Assembly: GCA_027415455.1 (NCBI GenBank) | Contig: DAIBSV010000057.1 | Location: 1-11,590, forward strand | DNA length: 11,590 nt | Source of the DNA: Nitrospirota bacterium | GTDB lineage: Bacteria > Nitrospirota_A > Leptospirillia > Leptospirillales > Leptospirillaceae | Reading direction: 5' to 3' | In this document: positions 6,107 to 11,590 of the stretch, in pieces | Layout: each line of letters starts with the position of its first letter | How positions within the stretch are numbered: position 1 is the first letter of the stretch | Position numbers and translations under genes: made by a program | Notes under the pieces: generated by a model | Seen by the model: only the letters and a program-made list of their open reading frames with translations | The model's database searches: none | What the model was told of the DNA's origin: nothing

Positions 6107-6862
6107 ATGAAAATCAATGAGCCGAAGATTGCCGTCGTCACGGGCGCTTCTTCCGGGATCGGGGCCGCCACGGTCAGGGCCCTGTCTGATTGTGGATATC
6201 GCGTATATGGGGGGGCACGGCGTCTTGACCGCCTCGAACACCTCTCTCGGGAGACAGGGATGGTGCCGTTAGAGCTTGATGTCCGAAGCACCGAATCTGT
6301 TTCCACCTTTGCATCAAGGCTTCCCGGGACACTTCATGTTCTGGTCAATAACGCGGGAGGAGCCCTGGGGCTCGACCCCGTTCTCCAATGGGACGAAGCG
6401 GGATGGCTCGAAATGTATCAAAGCAATGTCCTTGGAACGGTCCGGATGGTCCGGGCCGTTTTTCCAGGGCTTCGCCGAAGCGGCCTGGGACACCTCGTCA
6501 ATATCGGTTCCGTTGCCGCGATTGAAACCTATCTCGGGGGAGCGGGGTATACGGCCGCAAAACATGCACTCCGGGCCGTCACGGAGACGATGCGCATCGA
6601 ATGGCTCGGTGAGCCGGTCCGTATCACGGAAATCGACCCTGGACTTGTCGAAACAGAATTTTCCCTCGTTCGGTTTCAAGGCGATGCCGAAAGAGCAAAA
6701 AAGGTGTATGAAGGAATGACGCCCCTTTCCGCGGAAGATGTGGCGGAAGCTGTCGTCTGGGCCGTCACCCGCCCCCCTCACGTGAACGTGGACACCATTC
6801 TTCTCCGGCCCCTCGACCAGGCCCGGGTCGACCGGGTTTACAGAAGACAACCGCCTCCATGA
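6107..6862 (+). CDS. Short-chain dehydrogenase/reductase, classical type (YdfG-like)
   Basis: A 251-residue NAD(P)-dependent oxidoreductase. The ATG at 6107 is preferred because GGGAG lies nine bases upstream; an in-frame GTG at 6101 is only three bases from it. The Rossmann fold motif TGASSGIG is at 12-19, NNAG at 81-84, Asn107, the catalytic Ser135, Tyr148 and Lys152 (YTAAK). The arginines after the second strand (GGARRLDRL) suggest NADP(H) preference. ITEIDPGLVETEFSLVRF after the active site resembles the YdfG family, which oxidises 3-hydroxy acids and serine, but the substrate here cannot be told from sequence. The stop overlaps the tadA start (ATGA), so the two are cotranscribed and coupled. 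Confidence 0.93.
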   Translation: MKINEPKIAVVTGASSGIGAATVRALSDCGYRVYGGARRLDRLEHLSRETGMVPLELDVRSTESVSTFASRLPGTLHVLVNNAGGALGLDPVLQWDEAGWLEMYQSNVLGTVRMVRAVFPGLRRSGLGHLVNIGSVAAIETYLGGAGYTAAKHALRAVTETMRIEWLGEPVRITEIDPGLVETEFSLVRFQGDAERAKKVYEGMTPLSAEDVAEAVVWAVTRPPHVNVDTILLRPLDQARVDRVYRRQPPP

Positions 6863-7335
6863 CACCCCGGGATGTTTTCTGGATGAAGGAGGCGCTCCTG
6901 CGTGCGCGAAATGCCATGGATGAAGGGGACGTTCCCGTCGGAGCGATCCTTCTGCTGGGAGAGACAATCATCGGAGAAGGGTGGAACAGGGGGAGGGCAA
7001 CGAATGATCCCACCGCACATGCGGAGATGCTCGCTATCCGGTCGGCGGCTTCGCGACTCGGCAACTACCGGCTGGCAGGGGCGTCCCTCTATGTCACCCT
7101 TGAGCCTTGTTTCATGTGTTTCGGCGCCATGCTCGAAGGGAGAATATCAAGGCTTGTCTTTGGGGCGAGAGAACCTCGGCGTGGGGTGGCGGGGTCGATC
7201 TACGATCTTCACAACGACCCCCGGCTTCACCACAGGATTGAGGTTGTGTCCGGGGTGCTCGAAGAGGAGTCACGGAGTCTTTTGCAGAATTTTTTCGAAA
7301 AAAAAAGGGAAGGAGAATATCCGGAAACTGTTTAG
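6859..7335 (+). CDS. tadA: tRNA-specific adenosine deaminase
   Basis: A 158-residue zinc deaminase that converts A34 of tRNA-Arg(ACG) to inosine. The catalytic motif HAE is at 54-56 (His zinc ligand, Glu proton shuttle) and PCxxC at 83-87 (Cys84 and Cys87 zinc ligands), with the TadA-specific DVPVGAI (24-30) and NDPTAHAEMLAI. The usual PCPMC or PCTMC reads PCFMC. The C-terminal half FGAREPRRGVAGS...DLHNDPRLHHR matches TadA (the loop that contacts the anticodon). It shares ATGA with the SDR stop and has no ribosome binding site of its own. Its last codons overlap the minus-strand terminator of the facing small gene. In B. subtilis tadA also lies next to the SRP RNA gene and dnaX. Confidence 0.95.
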   Translation: MTPRDVFWMKEALLRARNAMDEGDVPVGAILLLGETIIGEGWNRGRATNDPTAHAEMLAIRSAASRLGNYRLAGASLYVTLEPCFMCFGAMLEGRISRLVFGAREPRRGVAGSIYDLHNDPRLHHRIEVVSGVLEEESRSLLQNFFEKKREGEYPETV

Positions 7336-7357
7336 ATTTTCCGAATCTCTCCTTCCC
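7298..7357 (-). terminator. Intrinsic terminator of the small membrane protein gene
   Basis: In minus-strand RNA GGGAAGGAGA (7357-7348) pairs perfectly over 10 bp with TCTCCTTCCC (7316-7307), and an inner 6-bp stem CGGAAA/TTTCCG (7343-7338 and 7327-7322) shortens the loop. A run of nine T follows (7306-7298). It starts 22 bases after the small gene's stop and overlaps the end of tadA on the other strand. Confidence 0.85.
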
Positions 7358-7379
7358 GCAGTGGAATGGGCGGTTCAAT

Positions 7380-7493
7380 CTAGAATCCGCCGAGGCCACC
7401 TTTCAGGGCATGGTCGATCTTTTCAAAGACGGCCATGAGAAGAAAGGGAAACGCGGCAAGAATCACAAAGGTGAGGTTTTTTGCACCACTCAT
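7380..7493 (-). CDS. Small single-span membrane protein (37 aa), no family recognised
   Basis: ATG 7493 is preceded by AAGAGGAG and a six-A spacer, one of the best ribosome binding sites in the window, so I take the short form (38 codons with stop) rather than a longer frame that would begin at 7589 within the promoter. The protein starts MSGAKN, has one hydrophobic helix at about residues 7-23 (LTFVILAAFPFLLMAVF), then a charged amphipathic stretch EKIDHALK and a glycine-rich end GGLGGF. It has no cysteine or signal-peptidase site, so an inner-membrane microprotein is likely, N-terminus orientation unknown. It has its own promoter with a -24/-12 sigma-54 element, an adjacent sigma-54 activator and a strong terminator. 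Function is unknown; small subunits of transporters or oxidases have similar size. Confidence 0.72.
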   Translation of the reverse strand: MSGAKNLTFVILAAFPFLLMAVFEKIDHALKGGLGGF

Positions 7494-7523
7494 TTTTTTC
7501 TCCTCTTGATTTAAAAGATGATG

Positions 7524-7533
7524 AAGGATCCTT
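7524..7533. repeat. 10-bp palindrome in the leader of the small gene
   Basis: AAGGATCCTT is self-complementary and lies about 30 bases upstream of the start codon, inside the presumed 5' leader, next to AGGGGAA/TTCCC segments that could pair. It could be a leader hairpin. Confidence 0.3.
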
Positions 7534-7572
7534 AGGGAAGAAGAAAATGATTCCCCTCGGAATTTTTTATTA

Positions 7573-7589
7573 ATCAAGATCCGTGCCAA
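7573..7589 (-). promoter_or_regulatory. Sigma-54 (-24/-12) promoter of the small membrane protein
   Basis: The minus strand reads TTGGCACGGATCTTGAT. The consensus is YTGGCACG, four bases, TTGCW; the -24 block and the spacing match fully and the -12 block differs only by A for C. The expected start is near 7562, giving a leader of about 69 bases. A sigma-54 activator gene ends 140 bases upstream. Between it and the promoter lies an A8 stretch (7611-7619) that could aid bending. Confidence 0.72.
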
Positions 7590-7669
7590 TGCTTTTCTTA
7601 GCGAAGGATGTTTTTTTTATCTTGCAGAGGAAGGGATTTATGCGGAAGGAGAGTTTCGAGGCGCATGCG

Positions 7670-7695
7670 CAAGGGGAAACAACGTTTCCGGCTTG
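7670..7695. promoter_or_regulatory. Inverted repeat, likely activator site (UAS 1)
   Basis: GGAAAC (7675-7680) and GTTTCC (7684-7689) form a perfect dyad with a 3-base centre, extended outward by CAAG and CTTG. The centre is about 120 bases upstream of the predicted sigma-54 start, the usual distance for an enhancer-binding activator. Confidence 0.5.
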
Positions 7696-7707
7696 TGACA
7701 TTTGATG

Positions 7708-7732
7708 GAAACCACGGTGGAAAAGGGTTTCA
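7708..7732. promoter_or_regulatory. Second inverted repeat, possible UAS 2
   Basis: GGAAACC (7708-7713 region) and GGGTTTC (7725-7731) form a wider-spaced dyad with the same half-site (GAAACC) as the repeat at 7675-7689. It overlaps the stop codon of the activator gene and is centred near -158 from the predicted sigma-54 start. Confidence 0.35.
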
Positions 7733-9097
7733 GGAGGGAAACGTCTTGCGGCGGTCCAGATTGTACTTCTTCATCTTCCGCCAGAGGGTGATCCGGCTCA
7801 TCGAGAGTGAGTGTGCGGCGTCGGAAACCCTTCCCCGATGCTGGAGAAGGACTCTCTGGATCATATCTTTCTCGACGGCTGCTATGGCTTCTTCGACATT
7901 TTTCGACCCCCGTGATCCGATGGTCTCGTTGGTAAAAGGACGGTCCAGTTCCTTTTTGAACAGGATCTCCTTGACCGGGTCGGGGATATTGTCCACTGTG
8001 ACTGTCTGATCAATTGTCAAGCTCAGGCACAGGTCAACCAGATGTTTGAGCTCGCGTATGTTGCCTGGATAGGGGTAGTCGCAAAATCTCTCGACCAGGT
8101 CCGGCGAGAAGTCCGGGGCTTTTCGTCTGTGGCGGGCAGACCAGTTGCCCCGGAAGGTATGGATGAGAAGCGGAATCTCTTCCTGGCGATCCCTGAGAGG
8201 AGGAAGAAGGATGGTCATGCCACGAAGGCGGTAGAAAAGATCCTCCCTCAGTCGGCCTGAAGAGAGAAGGTCTTCCGGGCTGACATTGGTGGCGGCAAGG
8301 ATACGGACATCTATGGCATGTTTTTTTGTCTGTCCGATTCGTTCGACGATCCCGGTTTCCAGAAAACGAAGAAGCTTGGCTTGAACAGAAAGGGGGATAT
8401 TCTCAAGTTCATCAAGCAGAAGTGTCCCTCCGTCTGCCTGGAGGAGTTTGCCGGTATAATCGGATGTTGCGCCGGTAAAAGCCCCCCGTGTATGTCCAAA
8501 AAGGGCATCGTCGACAAGGGATTCGGGAACGACGGAGAGATCGAGCACGACAAACGGATTGTTTCTGCGCGGACTCAGTTCATGGATGCGCTGGGCGAGA
8601 ACCTCTTTGCCTGTCCCCGTTTCACCGACAAGGAGAATGGGGATTGTCGTTTCGGCAATGCGGGCGAGAGTCGGGGCGAGGGTCGAGTGCCATGATCCTC
8701 TGGATTCGAACTGGTCCTGTCTCGAAGGCGGGGCGGACTCTTCGGAAGACGAGATCTGCTTCAATAGCCCTACGGTCTTACCACCTGAATCCAGGAGGGA
8801 ATTCCTGATGTTGAACTCTCCCTGGACCTCCTTGAGGCAGGCTGCACCAAAAGGAGTTGTGTCCCCCTTGACCAGAGCAATATCCTCAATGCATTCGGCC
8901 GAACAGACCTTTCCTCTGAGTCCGCGGGCACAAGCCATTCCTTCGATTTCCGGGACATTCTTGAAGAGAAGCTTCCTTGCCGCATCGGACACCCACTGTA
9001 TCCTGTAGTCCGTTCCGATCAGAAGGAATGCAGAGTTCGTGGAGTCTGCGATATGGCTGGAAAGGAGTCGGTAAAGGGCATCCTGCTTGGTGGACAA
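7730..9097 (-). CDS. Sigma-54-dependent transcriptional activator (PAS, AAA+, Fis)
   Basis: A 455-residue enhancer-binding protein starting at TTG 9097 with GGAG six bases upstream. Residues 15-115 form a PAS-like sensor with four cysteines (56, 65, 69, 87), the first three in the pattern C-x8-C-x3-C often seen in such regulators. The AAA+ domain (about 140-365) has Walker A GETGTGKE (158-165), GAFTGA (205-210, contact with sigma-54), Walker B GGTLLLDELENI (223-234) and RLREDLFYRL with arginine fingers. The end (413-447) is a Fis-type helix-turn-helix, GRVSDAAHSLSMSRITLWRKMKKY. There is no receiver domain, so it senses a signal itself rather than through a kinase. It is 50 bases downstream of tRNA-Ser(CGA) with no terminator between and probably shares its promoter. 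The likely target is the small gene at 7380-7493. Confidence 0.95.
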   Translation of the reverse strand: MSTKQDALYRLLSSHIADSTNSAFLLIGTDYRIQWVSDAARKLLFKNVPEIEGMACARGLRGKVCSAECIEDIALVKGDTTPFGAACLKEVQGEFNIRNSLLDSGGKTVGLLKQISSSEESAPPSRQDQFESRGSWHSTLAPTLARIAETTIPILLVGETGTGKEVLAQRIHELSPRRNNPFVVLDLSVVPESLVDDALFGHTRGAFTGATSDYTGKLLQADGGTLLLDELENIPLSVQAKLLRFLETGIVERIGQTKKHAIDVRILAATNVSPEDLLSSGRLREDLFYRLRGMTILLPPLRDRQEEIPLLIHTFRGNWSARHRRKAPDFSPDLVERFCDYPYPGNIRELKHLVDLCLSLTIDQTVTVDNIPDPVKEILFKKELDRPFTNETIGSRGSKNVEEAIAAVEKDMIQRVLLQHRGRVSDAAHSLSMSRITLWRKMKKYNLDRRKTFPS

Positions 9098-9147
9098 TGT
9101 CGGCTCCGAAGAGATGATGAGCGCCTTCAGGCCCCCGGGATGGGAAT

Positions 9148-9237
9148 TGGCGGAGAGAGAGGGATTTGAACCCCCGCTGGGGTTCCCCCCAGAGTTGATT
9201 TCGAGTCAACCGCCTTCAGCCTCTCGGCCATCTCTCC
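9148..9237 (-). tRNA. tRNA-Ser, anticodon CGA
   Basis: A 90-nt class II tRNA with encoded CCA. Acceptor GGAGAGA (9237-9231) pairs with TCTCTCC (9158-9152). Stem GTTGA/TCAAC encloses loop CTCGAAA with anticodon CGA (complement at 9201-9203). The variable arm CTGGGG...CCCCAG forms a stem. It reads UCG. Confidence 0.97.
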
Positions 9238-9264
9238 ACATGAAAATTTCGTTTGATTGGTAAA

Positions 9265-9293
9265 AATCTACCAGAATGCACGGTAAAATTCAA
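9265..9293 (-). promoter_or_regulatory. Promoter of tRNA-Ser(CGA) and probably the sigma-54 activator
   Basis: TTGAAT (9293-9288) is followed after 17 bases by TAGATT (9270-9265), with TGG immediately before the -10 (extended -10). The predicted start is about 20 bases before the tRNA. Confidence 0.6.
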
Positions 9294-9397
9294 GATAAAG
9301 AGGCGTCTGTGCCGTGATGGGAAAGGGGGATTCGGGGGGGGTATCATTTTTCGGTTTCCGTCTCGGACTGTCATGGATGCAATCGGAGGGAGGAATC

Positions 9398-9406
9398 TGT
9401 TAAAAT
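9398..9406 (+). promoter_or_regulatory. Possible extended -10 promoter of dksA operon
   Basis: TGTTAAAAT at 9398-9406 has the TGn extension and a good -10 (TAAAAT); the -35 is poor (TGCAAT at 9378-9383). The leader would be about 95 bases. The rest of 9294-9507 shows no gene I can support. Confidence 0.4.
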
Positions 9407-9507
9407 CGCGGAAACGGTTTTGTTGCGATGAAGGGCTTCTTCTTGTCACGCCTTCATGTATCCCCGGTGTATCGTTCCAATGGGAGCGAGAGTGGCGAAA
9501 GGATCCT

Positions 9508-9873
9508 ATGGAAAGTTTTGAGAAAGTCCGGGAAATTCTTCAGCAGCAAAAGAAAGAGATTATTTCCGGGGCGGAAAAGGTTCTTCAGTCAACGGTAGAG
9601 AAGGGGATACAGCTTTTCCCTGACCCGTCGGACCTTGCTTCGCTCGAGGAGTCCCAAGGTTTTTCCTATCGCCTGAAAGAGCGAGAAAAGAAATTGCTCA
9701 GGAAGATCGACGAGGCGCTGGAAAGAATCGAGACCGGTTCTTTCGGTGTCTGCGAAAGGTGCGGAGAAGAGATTGAGGAAAAACGCCTGCTTGCCAGGCC
9801 GGTAACAACTTTCTGCATTTCCTGCAAAACCTTGCTTGAAGAAGAGGAACGAGCCGAAAAGATCAGACGGTGA
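9508..9873 (+). CDS. dksA: DksA/TraR family RNA polymerase-binding protein
   Basis: A 121-residue protein; the start is ATG 9508 (AAAGGA four bases upstream), since the residues before it in a longer frame from 9253 show no family similarity and would cross the promoter. The N-terminal coiled coil carries DPSDLA (39-44), with the aspartate and alanine that act at the polymerase active site in DksA. The zinc finger CERC...CISC has Cys82, Cys85, Cys103 and Cys106, with GEEIEEKRLLARP between, as in DksA. It enters the RNA polymerase secondary channel and, with ppGpp, adjusts rRNA and amino-acid promoters. The residue normally Arg in DxxDRA is Leu here. Its stop is followed closely by the next gene (GTGA overlap with an alternative start). 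Confidence 0.92.
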   Translation: MESFEKVREILQQQKKEIISGAEKVLQSTVEKGIQLFPDPSDLASLEESQGFSYRLKEREKKLLRKIDEALERIETGSFGVCERCGEEIEEKRLLARPVTTFCISCKTLLEEEERAEKIRR

Positions 9874-9878
9874 GATCG

Positions 9879-10595
9879 ATGGTTCTCGTCCTGGGGGCCG
9901 GAGGGGGTCTGGGGAGAGCTCTTGTACGCTTTTTCCTGCTTCAAGGCATTTCGGTTGCCTGCGTGACCCATTCCCAGGAAAGCCTGGACTCCTTGAAGGA
10001 TGAGTTCACCTCCTTCAATTCGCTCTTTTCCTCGACCGAATCCTTTGATTACTGTGACAGAACTCTTTCCGAGGCGTATGTCAGACGACTCGCATCGGGA
10101 AATGACGGCAACAACTTTCCGTGTCTTGCCATATACAGCGCAGGGTATCTCTCCGGGCGCCAAGGCCTTGTCGAGACTCCTATCAATGAGTCGGACCGGG
10201 AGATCGATGTGAATTTTCGAGCTCCGCTCTTCTGGTCGACGCTGCTTTCACGCCATTTTGTCGAACTCGGAAGAGGGGGCCATCTGTTCATTTCTTCGGG
10301 GGTGGCCTCCAACCCCCGTCCTTCGTGGGGTGCCTATGGAATTGCCAAGGCCGGGGTGGAGGCCCTTGCCTCCCAGCTCTCCCTGGACCTGCCAGATCCT
10401 CTTTTCAGCCTTTCGCTCAACCCGGGTGGGATGTCCACGAAAATGCGACAAATCGCCTATCCTGAAGAAGACCGCAAGACCCTGCCCTCTCCCGGGGAGA
10501 CCGGGACCAGAATAGGGCGATTTTGCCTAGAGCTCATGAAAGGGCGAGGCAGGGAATACAACGGCAACAAACTGGGGCTGGGGGATATCGGATGA
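9879..10595 (+). CDS. Short-chain dehydrogenase/reductase, atypical
   Basis: A 238-residue NAD(P)-binding oxidoreductase. ATG 9879 has GGTGA five bases upstream (overlapping the dksA stop); an alternative GTG at 9870 has no ribosome binding site. The glycine motif is GAGGGLG (6-12), the usual NNAG is replaced by YSAG (86-89), Asn112 is followed by the catalytic Ser140, Tyr153 and Lys157 (YGIAK). NPGGMSTKM after the active site is also typical. The second strand ends in THSQESL, which suggests no strong NADP arginine. The protein is shorter than most SDRs and the substrate is unknown. It overlaps the next gene by ATGA and forms an operon with dksA. Confidence 0.9.
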   Translation: MVLVLGAGGGLGRALVRFFLLQGISVACVTHSQESLDSLKDEFTSFNSLFSSTESFDYCDRTLSEAYVRRLASGNDGNNFPCLAIYSAGYLSGRQGLVETPINESDREIDVNFRAPLFWSTLLSRHFVELGRGGHLFISSGVASNPRPSWGAYGIAKAGVEALASQLSLDLPDPLFSLSLNPGGMSTKMRQIAYPEEDRKTLPSPGETGTRIGRFCLELMKGRGREYNGNKLGLGDIG

Positions 10596-11590
10596 GGTCG
10601 GTTCTTCTTTCTGGCGGGAAAAATATCGAATCGCTGATTCTCCATGACCAACCCGTTCCAGTTCCTTCACGGGGCGAGGTCAGGGTCCGGATGCTTGCAC
10701 ACACCCTCAATCATATCGATCTTTGGGTCCTCTCCGGCTCACCGGCCTATTCGGTCAGCCTGCCTCATGTGATGGGATCAGAAGGGGTTGGAGTGGTCGA
10801 TGCCATCGGTGAGGGGGTCGGGCCCGAGTTTTCTCTTGAAGTAGGCGCCTCTGTCGCCCTGTCTCCAGGCCAGGGATGTCTGGTGTGCGAGCTTTGTCGG
10901 AGCGGTCTGGAATCTCTTTGTCCCTCTTACCGGGTTCTTGGAGGACATCTCCCGGGAGTGTTTTCCGAGTATGTCTGCCTGCCGGCCTCCCGGCTTCTGC
11001 CGGTTCCCCCGTCGGTCGATCCGCTCAAGGCTTCGGCCATCACCCTGGCCGGGGCGACTGCCCATCAGGGGCTTGTGGTAAGAGGAGGGGCTCGCCCCGG
11101 AGAACGTTGGCTGGTCGTAGGGGCGAGCGGAGGGGTTGGACATCTCGCCTGTTTGCTGGGCAGCGTACTCCGGCTGGAAATTTTTGGCACCTATGGGCCA
11201 GAGAAAAAAAAGGAGATTCTGACCCGTTCCATGAATATACCCCTGGTCTCCCATGATGCTCCGGGGTGGCCCGATCAGGTGCTGAAACTTTCAGGCAAGC
11301 CTTTTGACGGGGTTCTTGATACCGTCGGAGGTGCGACCATCCCCAAAATTCTCCCCCTTCTCCGAAAAGGGGGGAGAGCGGTCATTGTCGGAGAAACGAC
11401 CGGTTCGCCGACCCAGTTTCCGACCAGGGAACTTTTTGGGCGTCAGCTGTCCCTTCACGGAGTCTATCTCGCACACCGGTCCGATATTCTGGCCATGCTC
11501 GGGTGGGTGGCCAGCGGGAATATCCGTCCCATTGTCAATGATGTCGGACCTCTCTCATCGATACTCCCGCTTCAGGGGGGCCTACCGTCG
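10592..11590 (+). CDS. Zinc-containing alcohol dehydrogenase-like (MDR) oxidoreductase, 3' end cut off
   Basis: Starts at ATG 10592 (overlapping the previous stop as ATGA) and stays open to the edge for 333 codons. It is a medium-chain dehydrogenase: GroES-like part with LNHIDLWVLSG (39-49) and MGSEGVGVV (61-69), a structural zinc site Cys96, Cys99, Cys102, Cys110, and a Rossmann part with GASGGVG (177-183) and DTVGG. The LNHxDLWV pattern places it with the zinc-type quinone reductase-like subgroup. The catalytic cysteine of true alcohol dehydrogenases, before the GxExxG motif, is replaced (Asn-His-Ile), so a catalytic zinc is doubtful. Possibly only 10-20 residues are missing. Substrate unknown; pairing with the SDR suggests they act in one pathway. 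Confidence 0.9.
   Translation, partial: MRSVLLSGGKNIESLILHDQPVPVPSRGEVRVRMLAHTLNHIDLWVLSGSPAYSVSLPHVMGSEGVGVVDAIGEGVGPEFSLEVGASVALSPGQGCLVCELCRSGLESLCPSYRVLGGHLPGVFSEYVCLPASRLLPVPPSVDPLKASAITLAGATAHQGLVVRGGARPGERWLVVGASGGVGHLACLLGSVLRLEIFGTYGPEKKKEILTRSMNIPLVSHDAPGWPDQVLKLSGKPFDGVLDTVGGATIPKILPLLRKGGRAVIVGETTGSPTQFPTRELFGRQLSLHGVYLAHRSDILAMLGWVASGNIRPIVNDVGPLSSILPLQGGLPS

Noticed and set aside
6213..6230. GGCACG...TTGAC, sigma-54 promoter-like sequence on the plus strand
   Set aside because: Spacer is five rather than four bases and it lies inside the SDR coding region.
6314..6967. 217-codon open frame on the minus strand
   Set aside because: Opposite to the SDR and tadA genes, which carry full catalytic motifs; no motif of its own.
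7380..7589. 69-codon version of the small minus-strand gene
   Set aside because: Its first 32 codons lie within the sigma-54 promoter and leader; the strong Shine-Dalgarno points to the ATG at 7493.
9253..9507. N-terminal extension of dksA (85 residues)
   Set aside because: Crosses the presumed promoter, no similarity to DksA, and a proper ribosome binding site precedes ATG 9508.
1..11590. CRISPR array, insertion sequence, phage genes, or attachment-site duplication at the tRNA genes
   Set aside because: No regularly spaced repeats, transposase, integrase or repeated tRNA 3' end outside the four complete tRNA genes was seen.

Overview
The window is a piece of bacterial chromosome (GC-rich, tightly packed, no mobile element) carrying housekeeping genes mixed with signalling genes. 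Gene content and style (DksA, a sigma-54 activator, GGDEF signalling, TTG/GTG starts) suit a Gram-negative lineage. A Leptospirillum-like Nitrospirota is my best guess, but it rests on general impression only.

Layout. Positions 1-1199 hold the 5' part of dnaX on the minus strand, running off the left edge. Upstream of it on the same strand lie the SRP 4.5S RNA gene (1261-1364) and tRNA-Ser(GGA) (1398-1490). Next comes a minus-strand operon (1628-3506): an MscS-type channel followed by three small proteins in the order tusD-tusC-tusB (DsrE/DsrF/DsrH fold). A plus-strand diguanylate cyclase with a novel-looking N-terminus occupies 3709-4767. It is followed by minus-strand tRNA-Ser(GCT), tRNA-Ser(TGA) and an exported four-TPR protein whose 3' end runs into tRNA-Ser(TGA). 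On the plus strand, an SDR oxidoreductase and tadA form an overlapping pair (6107-7335).

The most interesting region is 7298-9237, on the minus strand. tRNA-Ser(CGA) lies just upstream of a PAS-AAA+-Fis sigma-54 activator. Immediately downstream of the activator is a self-contained unit: inverted repeats suitable as an upstream activator site, a near-consensus -24/-12 promoter, a 37-codon single-membrane-span protein with a strong ribosome binding site, and an intrinsic terminator. This looks like a regulator paired with a dedicated tiny membrane-protein target.

The right end (9508-11590, plus strand) is a dksA-SDR-MDR operon with overlapping or nearly overlapping genes; the last gene is cut by the window edge.

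All four serine tRNA isoacceptors (GGA, GCT, TGA, CGA) lie in this one window on the same strand, each at a separate site and each with a plausible promoter. They surround tadA, the SRP RNA gene and dnaX, a neighbourhood that also occurs (in another arrangement) in Firmicutes such as Bacillus subtilis.
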